DNA from: Cinnamomum chago
Taxonomy: Eukaryota; Streptophyta; Magnoliopsida; Laurales; Lauraceae
DNA length: 64,000 nt
Reading direction: 5' to 3'
Assembly: GCA_038049695.1 (NCBI GenBank)
Contig: CP142452.1
Location: 66,283,501 to 66,347,500, forward strand
Shown: positions 12,737 to 24,262 of the stretch, piece by piece
How positions within the stretch are numbered: the stretch's first letter is position 1
Layout: every line of letters begins with the position of its first letter
Translations under genes and position numbers: made by a program
The notes under the pieces: model-generated
Seen by the model: only the letters and a program-made list of their open reading frames with translations
Told to the model about the DNA's origin: nothing
The model's database searches: none

Positions 12737-14910
12737 AGATGTGCACTAAACACACAGTTTTACTAAGAATTTTTTTTTAAAAATTAAAATTTTAAAAAAA
12801 TTCAGTAGAAACTTCAATACATTTAAAAATAAAATTTCAACAGAAAATGAGTGATTGTAAATTGCAAAGCCCATGCAATGTCCAAATACAGCTGACACTA
12901 CTTTTTTCATATATATTTGAAAACAATAAAATAATGATCATAGTGAGAAAAATGAGATCTCAAAAGACAATCGATAAGGAATTTATATAACTTTTTGAGG
13001 ATATAAATCACATATTTCTAGATATTCTATCATGAATGTGTACAAAGAAATTTCAATTTACTTTATTTAACCTGTCAGGCCGACTTATCAATTTCCTAAT
13101 AGACTAAAGCTGGAGTCCAGTCGAAAACATAGTCAAATTGATAACCTGCAATTTTATAAAAAATAAAAATAAAAAGTAAGAACCCGATGAGCTTACTGTT
13201 CTAATCAATTATCCTGAACATTATATGTTCACTACAAAATCAAATTCTACTAAGGAAAAAAATTAATTGTATCCTACCTAAGGACATCAGAATAACAAAA
13301 CTGAGATGATGGTTTTAGTCTTAACTTACAAAGAAGAATAATATCTCACACCGACCGTCAAGAATAATGAAGTAATTAATCCGGCTTGTCCTCAAGCGAC
13401 ATGGATCAACAATGGTGGAACTATGATATGAATTCTGACTGGTAAGATTTGTAGAGCACCTGTTGATCAATATTAGTATTTAACATGTGCTTTGTTTTAT
13501 TTTATAAGACGGACCATTATCAGGTAAAAAGAGGTAATACCTCTCCAAGAGTCAGCATCTTCTTTTGCTTGATACAAAGTGTTATATTTTAGACCATGTA
13601 AGAAAATGATAATACAAAGTAATTATAAAAGTTCAGTTAAATGGAAGCTCACAAATAAAGATATCAATAGGGGAAAAAATACCACAAAAAAGGACTACAA
13701 ATACAAATATGCCAAAAGAATTGGACATTCCTCTTAAGAAATACATAAGAATGTAACCTAGGTATTCTAGATCAACTCTTCTGCTCTGTTCTGTATAGAG
13801 GAAGGGAGTGTTGATCAAAGTAAGAAAAGTTCGAAATGAACAAAGACAAACTGAATTTGTTACAGCCCGGCATCAAATACTTATTTTAGTTGTTTACACT
13901 TAAAACGATCACTTCATTCACTGACTCTGAAGTTAGTAGTAACGTTAGCAAAACAAGTAATTTCTATGAGATTCTCGTTTTCCCTTTAAGGAAAGGTGTG
14001 ACGTTTCAGTGAAATATATGAAAGGAAGAAGAAGAAGCTTGTAATCTTGTAATGATGAAAGAAATAAATGTATTAGAAAATGATTAAAGTTTCTCAATTT
14101 AAACCTCATGAGTAGGAGCAATAATAAATAAATATATTCATGCCCTTGAAATGCCCTTTTATAATAAAAAAATTTTACGAAAGTTGTATGTTAAGAAACT
14201 AAAAATTGTACAGAACAATAACAATTTTACAATAGTAATGTATAAGACCTACCACTAAATTGCAGTTATGAAATTATCTTTAGCAATCACTAATATCAGA
14301 AGAGAACCAATATTTAGTAGTACTTATCACATTATCCAACTTGTGATTATTCTTCCAACAAGGGTATAAATCAAGATCAATACAACTATTATATCAGATT
14401 AAAAACTCAATTATTCTAACTAAATAAAATTCAAAGACATGAAGCAAAAGGGAAGAGAGTATTTAATTTTTTTAATGGTAACTTTCATTAAAAGAGAGAA
14501 AAAAACAGGGTGGACATAAAATGAGTTTAAGTTTATACATTTGACTTTCTTATTTATGATATTTTGTCAGTTGTTACTTTTTTTTCCAAAAAAGAAAAGG
14601 AAAAACTAAATATAAAACAATAATGCAAACGGAGTGCCTGTATATATGGGATGTGCTTATGAGTTTTGGAGGTCCCTATACCTTTTTGAAAGGCCATAAT
14701 AAATAATATACAATGGAAGGAACATCAAATTACAAATATTTAAGGTACTGTACAAAAGATTAAAGGGTTAATATTTAAAAAATCATAACAAAGAGTTACA
14801 TCCGTACAAAGAACATAATCTCATATCTTCTGGAAACCTACCGGAGCCCTCTGATATTCTGAACTCTCAAATTTTAAATACAAATACCACTCAAGTATCT
14901 TTTAATTCCA
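12737..14910. repeat. 2.2 kb direct duplication, copy A
   Basis: This block is repeated in the same orientation at 15294-16325 plus 23115-24262, roughly 90 percent identical by eye. Landmarks include CGGCTTGTCCTCAAGCGACA (13382 and 15932), AAGAGTCAGCATCTTCTTTT and TTAAAGGTACTGTACAAAAG-like sequence near the end. It holds many stops and no recognisable domain, so the nature of the duplicated DNA is unknown. Copy A is uninterrupted and therefore shows the state before insertion of the element at 16326. Confidence 0.9.
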
Positions 14911-15109
14911 CCAAAATGTGGATTAGTGAATTCCACCAGCCAATTTAAAAAATAGCATGTACACTATTAGGAATATAGAAATTTCAAAGAGAACTATTGA
15001 ATGCAAAGCAGAGTATGAGACAAAATCCATTCGCCCCATGGTTTAGTAACCATATTATCAAAGAATCACCAAAAATCCTTTTCTTTCCCATAGGTGTGTA
15101 GTGAAAAAT

Positions 15110-15293
15110 GTGTGTAAAGAAACAAGTACTACAATAAGGGTGATTTTTATTATTTTTATAAGGGTGGGCCTCACAAAGGTGGGCCTAGGTGTGAAACCAA
15201 ATGACATTATAAAAGTGGGCCCAGGTGTGTAATGAAACCAAATGTTTATAAGAGTATATATATATATACACACACACTAGTGGAGCCTTGCAC
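15110..15293. repeat. Short-unit repeat with GTGGGCCCAGGTGTGTA motif
   Basis: Between the two 2.2 kb copies lie two to three partial units with AAAGTGGGCCCAGGTGTGTA and GTGAAACCAAATG. Related units recur at about 26370-26560. It may be a MITE-like family or a degenerate minisatellite. Confidence 0.5.
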
Positions 15294-16325
15294 GTGCACC
15301 TAACACAAAGTTTTAGAAAGAAAATCTTAAAAAAATAAAGTTTTTAAAAAATTCAGTAAAAGTTTCAATACATTTAAAAATAAAATTTCAACAGAAAATG
15401 AGTGATTGTAAATTGCAAGGCCAGTGAAATGTCCAAATACAGCTGACACTACTTTTTTTCTATACATTTGGAAACAATAAAATACTGATATAGTGAAAAA
15501 AATGAGATCTCAAAAGACAATCGATATGGAATTTATATAACTTTTTGAGGATATAAATCGCATATTTCTAGATATTCTATCATGAATGTGTACAAAGAAA
15601 CTTCAATTTACTTTATTTAATTTATCAGATCGACTTATCAGTTTCCTTGTAGACTTGACCTGCTAAAGTTGGAGTCCAGTCGAAAACATAATCAAATTGA
15701 TAACATGCAGTTTTATAAAAATAAAAATAAAAATTAAGAACCAGATGAGCCTGTTCTAACCAATTACCATGAACATTATATGTTCACTACAAAATCAGAT
15801 TCTATTAAGGAAAAATAATAATTATATCTTACCTAAGGACATTAGAATAACAAAACTGAGATGGTGGTTTTAGTCTTAACTTATAAAGAAGAATTACATC
15901 TCAAACCGACGGTCAAGAATAATGAAGTAATCCGGCTTGTCCTCAAGCGACATAGATCAATAATGGTGGAACTATGATAATGATATGAACTTTGACGGGT
16001 AAGATTTGCATAGCACCTGTTGATCAATATTAGTATTTAACATGTGTTTTGTTTTATTTTATAAGACAGACCACTATCAGGTAAAAAGAGACAATACCTC
16101 TCCAAGAGTCAGCATCTTCTTTTGCTTGATACAAAGTGCTATATTTTAAACTCTGTAAGAAAAGGATAATACAAAGTAATTATAGAAGTTCAGTTAAATG
16201 GAAGCTCACAAATAGAGATATCAATAGGGAAAAAATACAAAAAAAAAAAAAAAACTACAAATACAAATCTGCCAAAAGAATTAGACATTCATCTTAAGAA
16301 TTACATAATAATGTAACCTAGGTAT
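15294..16325. repeat. 2.2 kb direct duplication, copy B, left part
   Basis: Matches 12737-13767 of copy A. It stops abruptly at GGTAT (16321-16325), where an LTR element is inserted; the similarity to copy A resumes at 23115. Confidence 0.9.
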
Positions 16326-17579
16326 TGTCACGACCTAAATTCTGGGGCCCTATCAGATATCCGGATCGTGGTTAGTTAGCAACATTCACCATTCATTCAT
16401 CAAATAAGTTTCACAAGGAATCGGGCATTTAGTTCAAAATATATTTCCTAGGGGTGTAACGGTTTGGTTAACTGGTCAATTTGGAAAAACCGTTAACCGA
16501 ACCGTAACCGCGGTTTTCTATCTTTTAAAACCGTAACCGTATCCACAAAAACCATGGAAAACCGTAACCGCGGTTAACCGTATTAAACTGTTCAATTACG
16601 ATTAATAGCCGTGTAATGCCTTCCTCACATAAGGGGATAAATGTGAATGAAGGTAAAATAACACATAATAAGCAATTGAATAAAAATCCCATTGATTGGT
16701 AATCTATACCCTACTAAATGAAATCCAACAAAACCGAATATCACAATTCAACACCTTGAACATTTCAATCTTACCACATTGATAATACTTGCAGAACCCT
16801 AAAATCCTCTTGCAGAGAGAAACTCCCTCGTGCAAATAATCACCACCAAAGAGGGGGAAAAGTAGAATGCATCAGTCTTAACTATGCATAAAAAAATACA
16901 TATACAAATAAAATAAAATAAACATAGATCAGCACTCCAGATTGGACTTGTCAAGCCAACTGGAATTGTACATAAAGACGAGGAAAGAAAAATAATATGA
17001 TATGACACAAGGAACAAAAACATGCACTGCTGAAATCCTTTCAATACAATATGTGTATCATCTGATTTTTTTTCTCTGTAATGAAAAGGCAATCATATGT
17101 AAGTCTGTATTTATCTACAGGATCTTAGACATGGAGAATGTTAAGGAAATGGACGGCAAAAGAATGTACAATCCAGGAGTATGTCTAAGGGGGGAAAAAG
17201 AAAATCAGAAAATGCAGCAAATTCTCTACATTAAAATTTAAAGAGAATTAGCTCAAGCTCATGCAGGCAGGTGAGCTCAACTATCCACTAAACTTAAACC
17301 CCAACTATCCACATTTAAGTTGCTCCTGTAAACCACTAGCTGATAAATGAAATGTCTAAAGGTCTACCAGGCAGGATTTTGTTTATGATGGAAAATCACA
17401 ACTCTTCCTGCTCACCATCCAGTGACCAGTCCATAATGCATCGGATCTCTAGGGATCAAGGATGGTGGAAATTGGTCTTAACGGCAATCAGCAGCCACTT
17501 GTTCCCTTCCATTCCCCATCTTGCAACAAATGGAACGCCAGGAAAACCTCAAGATTCTACCCACATTTCTCTTCTTCGC

Positions 17580-19972
17580 TGTTACATTCCATTTCGAGTT
17601 AATCAAGATTAACTCTAATTAATTGAGATTAACATGGTTTAAACGAACGTGAATAATCAACTTAAGAGTGATTAATGACTAAGATGGATCAAATTAGTCT
17701 TGAATAAGGTAAATTAAGCATAATGAGAGAGTTTGGGAGAGATTAGTTTACTTGAGTTGGTTTTAGACTCGAATTAATGGCATTAAGGATTTTTCCATAA
17801 ATACGAAATTTAGTGTATTTCATTGAATACGGTAAAACTTGATACCATCGTGTGCATCTCGATGAGTACAACATTTTTCATAATACACACATTGTCATGT
17901 GGCTTAACATGAATCAAATGGATCTTGAATTGACTTAAATTAGAATTAAGCAAAATGTATGGGATTCATATGCAAAATGCCTATGATATGTGTCAATAAA
18001 CCCAACCTTCATGTAATGAAGTGTCTTCATCCCAGCAAGTTTGAGGAAAAGGAAAAAAAATAGCAGCTTAGGTTTTCTTCTTTGTTCTTGGCTATCAAGT
18101 GATTGAATCAAGGAGTTGTCAAAGGAATTTGATAAGGAAAGTGATTTTCATCTTCTCCATCACCTTCTCCATCAAGTGGGTTGTTTGTTTTCTTAGAAGT
18201 TGGTGATTTTGACTCAACTAGAGGTGGAAACAAAAGGTTTGTGTTGAATCACAGCAAAAAGACAAGTATAAACACTTGTTTATGATTATATGTTATTTGT
18301 TTGAGAGTTTATGTGAGTTTGATTGTTAGAAATAGATGTTGGTTGATTTGTTTTGATGAAATCATTAATTGAATCAGTTGAATGATGTTTATAATGGTTG
18401 CATGATGGAATAGAAGTGTTGTATATGTTGTATGAAGTAAGGATTGAGGTGGGAACAGGAGGTTCCAATTTTTGTTACAGGTTTTGGGCTGAAAAACAGA
18501 ATTCTGTAGCAGTTCTGGATGTAGCTCGGTCAACCGGCCAAATAGAATTTTGCTCTCTGGAAACCTGAGCAAAACATTGTTCCGGATTTCTGGTTACAAC
18601 TGTCGGTCGACCGAGTATACATGGAGTGGGTCGACTTGGCCTTCGCAAGTCGACCGAGCTCCTAGTTGACGGGGTCGACCGACCAAGGCCTCGGTTGACC
18701 GGGTCTTCTGAGAAATTAAGAGTTCATCTAATTTCGCAAATGTAATTTTGAGGTTCATTAGACTGCGATCAATGGATAATGAGGTTATTATAATTTCCAT
18801 AAAATGTTGTCTTTGGATTGTCATCCAAAGTAAATTATCTGTTAACCAAATGTTAACTAAAGTTAATCGTAATTCAATGATAAATTCCAAAGCTAATTCG
18901 TAATGCATTGATAGATTGTACGAATTCAGCAGTAATTCAGAATTTAATTTTGAGTGTTAGAGGATTAAGCCTATTGAGTGTTTCAAGGCTGTTTATGTTC
19001 TTTATACCTCCATTGGTGTTGATTCAGGGGACTTCAATGTACAAAATCCACATATAGTGTAATGTTCATCGAGAATAACACGTACATTGAACAACTGAAG
19101 AGTACACTTGAATGGATGATATTAGTTACTTATTTAATTGTTTATCGAATTGTATCCATTTAATTGAAATGTAACGGTATTGAAATGAAATGATAATTGA
19201 ACTGTTCATTGAGTCTGGCACTACATGGTGATTTCTATTAGCTCGTTTGAGTTGATTTTACTGCAGCAGATTATTTGGGGGCGTTCCGGAGCTCCGTGGT
19301 GATATCAGTTGTCCCTTGCCCGGACTCTGATAAGTCCCACAATATATATAAATTCTTTCTGTTTAGGAAGATGCAATCCTCTCCTTTGAGGGAGATGGAA
19401 ATGGAATTGAATTGAATTGAAATATGCTATTGTAGTTGCCAAGTTAAAAGACTCTTATTAATTATGAATTGGAATTGGAATTGAACTAGTCTAACGATAA
19501 GTTAGATGAACTGAATGTATCATTAGCATGTTTAATCATATTATTATTTATACATTGTTGAATTGTGAAATTCATAGTGTTATTGATGGCATTACAGGCA
19601 CAGCTGCCCATGCCGGTCCTTCTGAGACCACAGCGCCACCGGAGACGTCCGGTACGGTTCCTCCAGGAGGACTAGTAGAATGGAAATGAGAGAGAAACAA
19701 TGAGAGTAGAAAGAACACTTTCTTTTGGAATTGGAATGGAACTTTTATACTTTTAATCATTGCCTTGTAATTAAATAGGCAAGTGATTAGTTTGTATATA
19801 GTGTAAATCAATTTTGGTTTTATTCAAACAATGTATATTTGTGAAGATTTCCACATAATATATATTTGATATCCGTTGTGAATTTTAATGCGTTGAGATT
19901 CACGGGAGTAATTATGCGACGCGACTCGGGATTATCTCGGATTAGTCCTAATCTCGGGCTCGGGTCGTGTCA
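17580..19972. mobile_element. Probable solo LTR inside the hAT element
   Basis: Starts TGTTACATTCC and ends CGGGTCGTGTCA. The flanks TTCGC (17575-17579) and TTTGC (19973-19977) match at 4 of 5 positions, fitting an aged target duplication. Interior marks include a cluster of TCGACCG palindromes at about 18530-18710 and a GC-rich block near 19600-19670. No coding frame, 2393 bp. The ends are my inference, because no second copy is available for comparison. Confidence 0.6.
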
Positions 19973-20019
19973 TTTGCACCCAAACGGAATCAATCTTTCC
20001 TTTTTTCAAAGAAAAGCAA

Positions 20020-20650
20020 ATCGAGAGAGAGAGAGAGAGAGAGAATAAGTGGGCAAGGGAAGAGAGTGGGCAGGGAGAAGCAGGGTGCGGACGGCTGGGC
20101 AGAGGGTGAACGCAGGGAGAGAAGGGAAGGAGAGGGAGAGAAGAGAGAGGGATAGCAGGGAGGGGGGAGGAGATAAGAGGCGAGCGGGGAGAGTGGAAGA
20201 GGCTAGTGCGCAGTGGGTGCGACGATGTTGCAAAGAGGGAAGGGGAGTGTACCTGCTACAGGGGAGGCATCGCGTGAGGCGGAGGAGGAAGGTGAAGGCA
20301 CTGCGGGAGTTCGGGGGGCTGCTGCATGTGTGCGTCCGGCAAAAAGATGAAGATGGAGGTCCGTCTAGCGGAGGAATATGAAGATGGCGGTGCGTGAGAT
20401 GGGTTGCAGGGAGAGGCGAGATTGGTTGCGCAGGATGATGAGCTTCGCGTGATGGAGGAGGGGAGATGGAGATGGAGGCAAATGGAGCAGGAGATAGAGA
20501 GGGTGGTGGGCGATGGAGAGGTCTGATGGAGAGGCTGAAAGGGAGAGATAAGAGATGTTGGTGGTGATGTCGTGTGAGGGAGATGGAGATGGGAAGCCAG
20601 CTGGGAGTTGGGAGATAAAGGCGTGAAAGAGTGAAAAGGGCTAGGGTTTG
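20020..20650. repeat. GA-rich segment of the hAT interior
   Basis: Begins with (GA)11 at 20023-20044 and continues as low-complexity purine-rich DNA, giving long but compositionally biased open frames (Arg/Glu/Gly one way, Ser/Leu/Pro the other). On the minus strand it looks like a CT-rich plant 5' leader, so a captured host promoter and leader is possible, but I cannot identify a source. Confidence 0.5.
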
Positions 20651-22892
20651 GTTTTGCTTCTTATGAATAAGGTAAGAAATATTTCATTCAACCCCCTTAT
20701 TTTTTCTTTTATTTGTAAACGGTACGGTTAACCGAACCGTATAATATGGTTTGGTTCGGTTAATAATTGTGATTTATTACGGAAAACCGTAACTGAACCG
20801 AATCGTGCGGTTTTTGGATTTCATTAATCGTAAGCGTAACTGAACCGTGAAATACGGTTATAACCGCAGTTCGGTTTGGTTCAGTTAGACAGTTTTCCGG
20901 TTTTTTTTTTTACACCCCTAATATTTCCATTTATAAATATCCAAAAATCTCTGAGTAATGAAACTTATTATATCCTGTCTCAAATCAATACTGTGCTTTA
21001 AACATTAAATAACTTCTCCTAAACAAGGACTAATAATTCTATCAACTATTTAAGTTTTCTCGTTCTCTCCCTTCAGCCATGCATGCCAAAATCTACGTGC
21101 TAATCATCATTCCACTCTAGCCCACCCGCAATATGATTACCTAAAGGGGGCAACACAACATCAGTATTAATGATGAATGAATTTTCCTAATTACACAGGC
21201 TGCATATAACATAATATCACATAATCAACAAATCTGAATCAATAAATCAAATATCATTAAAAGTACATCCATATGCAATTCCGTGCCCATGCACATTACC
21301 ATGCCTCAAAGGCCCATCATATACATGTATACCGGTCACCATGACCATGTCTCATCAGACACATCCACTAAGGACCAGCCTATACAAAGGCCATCAACCA
21401 TCCGGACACAAGTCCAACATCCCACGTCTGGGGACCTAGTGCACAATATTTCACAATTACACATCAATCATAACTCAGCATTATTAATGATTTATATAAA
21501 CAATAGTATGGATCCAATCCCTTCACAATTTACTAGCTACTGCTCCACTTCCGGTCATAATTGGTATTGAATGGTGTAGGGTGGCCCGCACTATTTTATA
21601 ACACAACATCACACAATATTAATCACAATCCACATAGTCAATATTAGTTCAGTAATCACAACTATACAGTTAATCACATAAACTTCAAGAAGTCTGACAA
21701 GTCCAGATCTGTCCCCAATTTATACACTATCCGTCCCCCTCTACATGCATAGAATGAAGAAAAACCATGGTTTATGCCTGAAGACTTGTTAATGAAAATC
21801 CAGTGGGTCCCACTTGGACAATCCATGATCAGACCCAACTTAGATGGTCGCCCAAGACTACAGTATCATATCCTTTGATCTAATTTATTATCAGACCATT
21901 CTCTGGGGCCCACTGATCCAAAACAATTTCCAAAAAGCTCCCAGAATAAGTCATGTCTGGGTTAATTTCATCCACAAAACAGTGGCTACCCACTGTTCCA
22001 GTACCCCAGATAGCCTTGATCTCTAAGGTTGCCCAGTAGTCCCTCACATTATGACTGGAGATGATTTCTAATCTAGTGGCCAGATGGGCCCTACTAAGGC
22101 TTGTCGACATGAAGCGCCAAACTTGACATCAATCGTCTCCTTTGTATTACAGCAATTGGATGAGGGCCCAGATGGGGTCCACTCCTCATCGGTCCAAGTT
22201 TACTAGGGTCGACCAAGGGTCCCTTACCAGATATGTGGTCTTGATCATTGATCAGGTCAATCGATGGGTCCCACAACTACAAACGACCAATCCTCTAATT
22301 TTTTATTCACTCACAATTTTGGAATTCTGGATACATGGATGGTGGGCCAAACAGAATTCAATCTTTGTAGGACCAACTCCTCCATGGTCGCCTATGGGCC
22401 CTCTTCAAGGTCCATGGTTCAGATTTATCATGTAGTGGCCCAGGGGGGTCCCACAACCCCTGACATGAGAAAACTCTCTTCATGTGGAAGAGGAATAATA
22501 GTGTAGTTCTGCACAGATTTTTCATTTGATCTTCTTCTTCCCACATAAATCATTATCATAAAGCCAAAACAATAATAGAATCCAATCCTTCCTATTCTAC
22601 CATGAAATTAACTCTTTCTTTCCACAACCTAGAGTCTGGGTGCATCGATGGCCATAACAGTCCCATCAAAACTGTATTCCTCAAGCATCTAATGTACCAT
22701 TTAAAGCATGAATTAGAATCATCTAGGAAGATCCACTCACCTTTGATAAACGATCATCACCTTTGCAACATGTGGATGCGAATAGGAAATCCGTCAGCCT
22801 TCTTCTCCTTCTCCTTCTCCTTCTCCTAAATTGCAATTCACAAGACTTTCTCTCAGAAGAAAAGATACCATCATAATGGTTGTTGGTTTGCT

Positions 22893-22915
22893 TTATATAT
22901 ATATATATATATATA
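22893..22915. repeat. (TA)n microsatellite
   Basis: About 11 TA units inside the LTR 3' part. A (CTTCTC)n-like run precedes it at 22800-22829. Confidence 0.95.
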
Positions 22916-23114
22916 AGGATGGGGTATAAACCTCCTAATTCTAGTCCTTCTCTTATATTTCCTCTTTTAGAGTTGTTAAACAACTCCAATCCCAAAAATG
23001 TACGACACTTCCCAATTTCATAATAAGTAATACTTATAATTCCATAATAAGAAATCAACTAAGGTACTACCTGGGCCACACTAATCCTTGGCCCAGGTAA
23101 CTCATGATATTACA

Positions 23115-24262
23115 GGTATTCTAGATCAACTCTTTTGCTTTGTTCTGTATAGAGGATGAGAGTGCTGATCAATGTAAAAAAAATTCAAAATGAATAAAGA
23201 CAAACTGAATTTGTTGCAACTCAGCATCAAATATTTATTTTAGTTGTTTACACTTAAAACGACCACTTCATTCATTGACTCTGAAGTTAGTAGTGACGCT
23301 AGCATAACAAGCAGTTTCTATGAGGTTCTCGTTTTCCCTTTAAGGAAAGGCATGGCATTTCATTGAAACATATGAGATGAAGAAGAAGAAGCTTGCAATG
23401 ATGAAAGATATAAATGTGTTAGAAAATGATCGAAGTTTTTCAATTTAAGCCTCATGAGTAAGAGCAATAATAAATAAATATATTCATGCCCTTGAAATGC
23501 CCTTTTATAATAAAAGAAAATTCACAAAAGTTGTATGTTAAGAAACTAAAAATTGTACTGAACAACACCAATTTTATGATAGCAATCTATAAGACCTGCC
23601 ACTAAATTGCATTTATGGAATTATCTTTAGCAATTATTAATATCAGAAGAGAACCAATATTTAGTAGTAGTTATCACATTATCCAACTTGGGATTACTCT
23701 TCTAATAGGGGTATAAATCAAGATCAATACAACTATTATGTCAGATTAAAAACTCAATTATTTTAATTACTAAATAAAATACAAACACATGAAGCAAAAT
23801 GGAAAAGAATATTTAAATTTTTTTAATGGTAACTTTCATTAAAAGAGAGAAAAAAACAGGGCGGACATAAAATGAGTTTAAGTTTGTACATTTCACTTTT
23901 TTATTTATGATATTTTCTTAGTTGCTACTTTTTTCTAAAAAAGAAAAAGAAAAAACTAAACATAAAACAATAATGCAAACGAAGTACTTGTATATATGGG
24001 ATGTGCTTATAAGTTTTGGAGGTTCCTATACCTTTTTTAAAGTCCATAATAAATAATATGCAACTGAAGGAACATCAAATTACAAATATTTAAGGTTAGT
24101 GTACAAAAGATTAAAGGATTAATATTTAAAAAATAATAACAAAGGGTTACATCCGTGCAAAGAAAATAATCTCATATCTTTTGAAAACCTCCCGGAGCCC
24201 TCTGATGTTCTTAACTCTCAAATTTCAAATACAAATACCACTCAAGTATTTTTTAGTTCCAC
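23115..24262. repeat. 2.2 kb direct duplication, copy B, right part
   Basis: Resumes the match to copy A (13765-14910) exactly after the second GGTAT. Landmarks: CTAGATCAACTCTTTTGCTT, ATTGACTCTGAAGTTAGTAG and CCCGGAGCCCTCTGATGTTC. The match ends near CTCAAGTATTTTTTAGTTCC. Confidence 0.9.

Larger units (their letters stand above)
16449..20920. mobile_element. Non-autonomous hAT element, nested in the LTR
   Basis: Perfect 11 bp terminal inverted repeats TAGGGGTGTAA / TTACACCCCTA, flanked by the exact 8 bp duplication ATATTTCC (16441-16448 and 20921-20928), the hAT hallmark. The first and last 150-200 bp carry many copies of the short motif AACCGTAACCG or its variants in both orientations, as expected for subterminal transposase sites. 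It is 4472 bp as found, about 2.1 kb without the LTR nested at 17580-19972. No transposase is visible. The interior (16620-17579 and 19978-20700) is not similar to anything I recognise; its right half is strongly GA-rich. Confidence 0.93.
16326..23114. mobile_element. Solo LTR with nested insertions
   Basis: The element begins TGTCACGACCTAAATTCTGG and ends ATGATATTACA (TG...CA), flanked by the exact 5 bp duplication GGTAT (16321-16325 and 23115-23119). Its absence from copy A proves the insertion. Without the hAT nested at 16449-20920 (plus its duplicated 8 bp), the LTR-derived sequence is about 2.3 kb. I see no gag-pol frames, primer site or second LTR, so a solo LTR is the simplest reading; a non-autonomous element is possible. 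The TGTCACGACC start is common among plant Ty3/gypsy LTRs (from knowledge, not tested). Confidence 0.85.

Noticed and set aside
20049-20381. Arg/Glu-rich open frame of 110 codons
   Set aside because: It is produced by purine-rich low-complexity DNA inside a hAT element; the opposite strand is equally open.
16326-23114. A complete LTR retrotransposon with gag-pol
   Set aside because: After removing the nested elements only about 2.3 kb remains, with no pol motifs and no second LTR.
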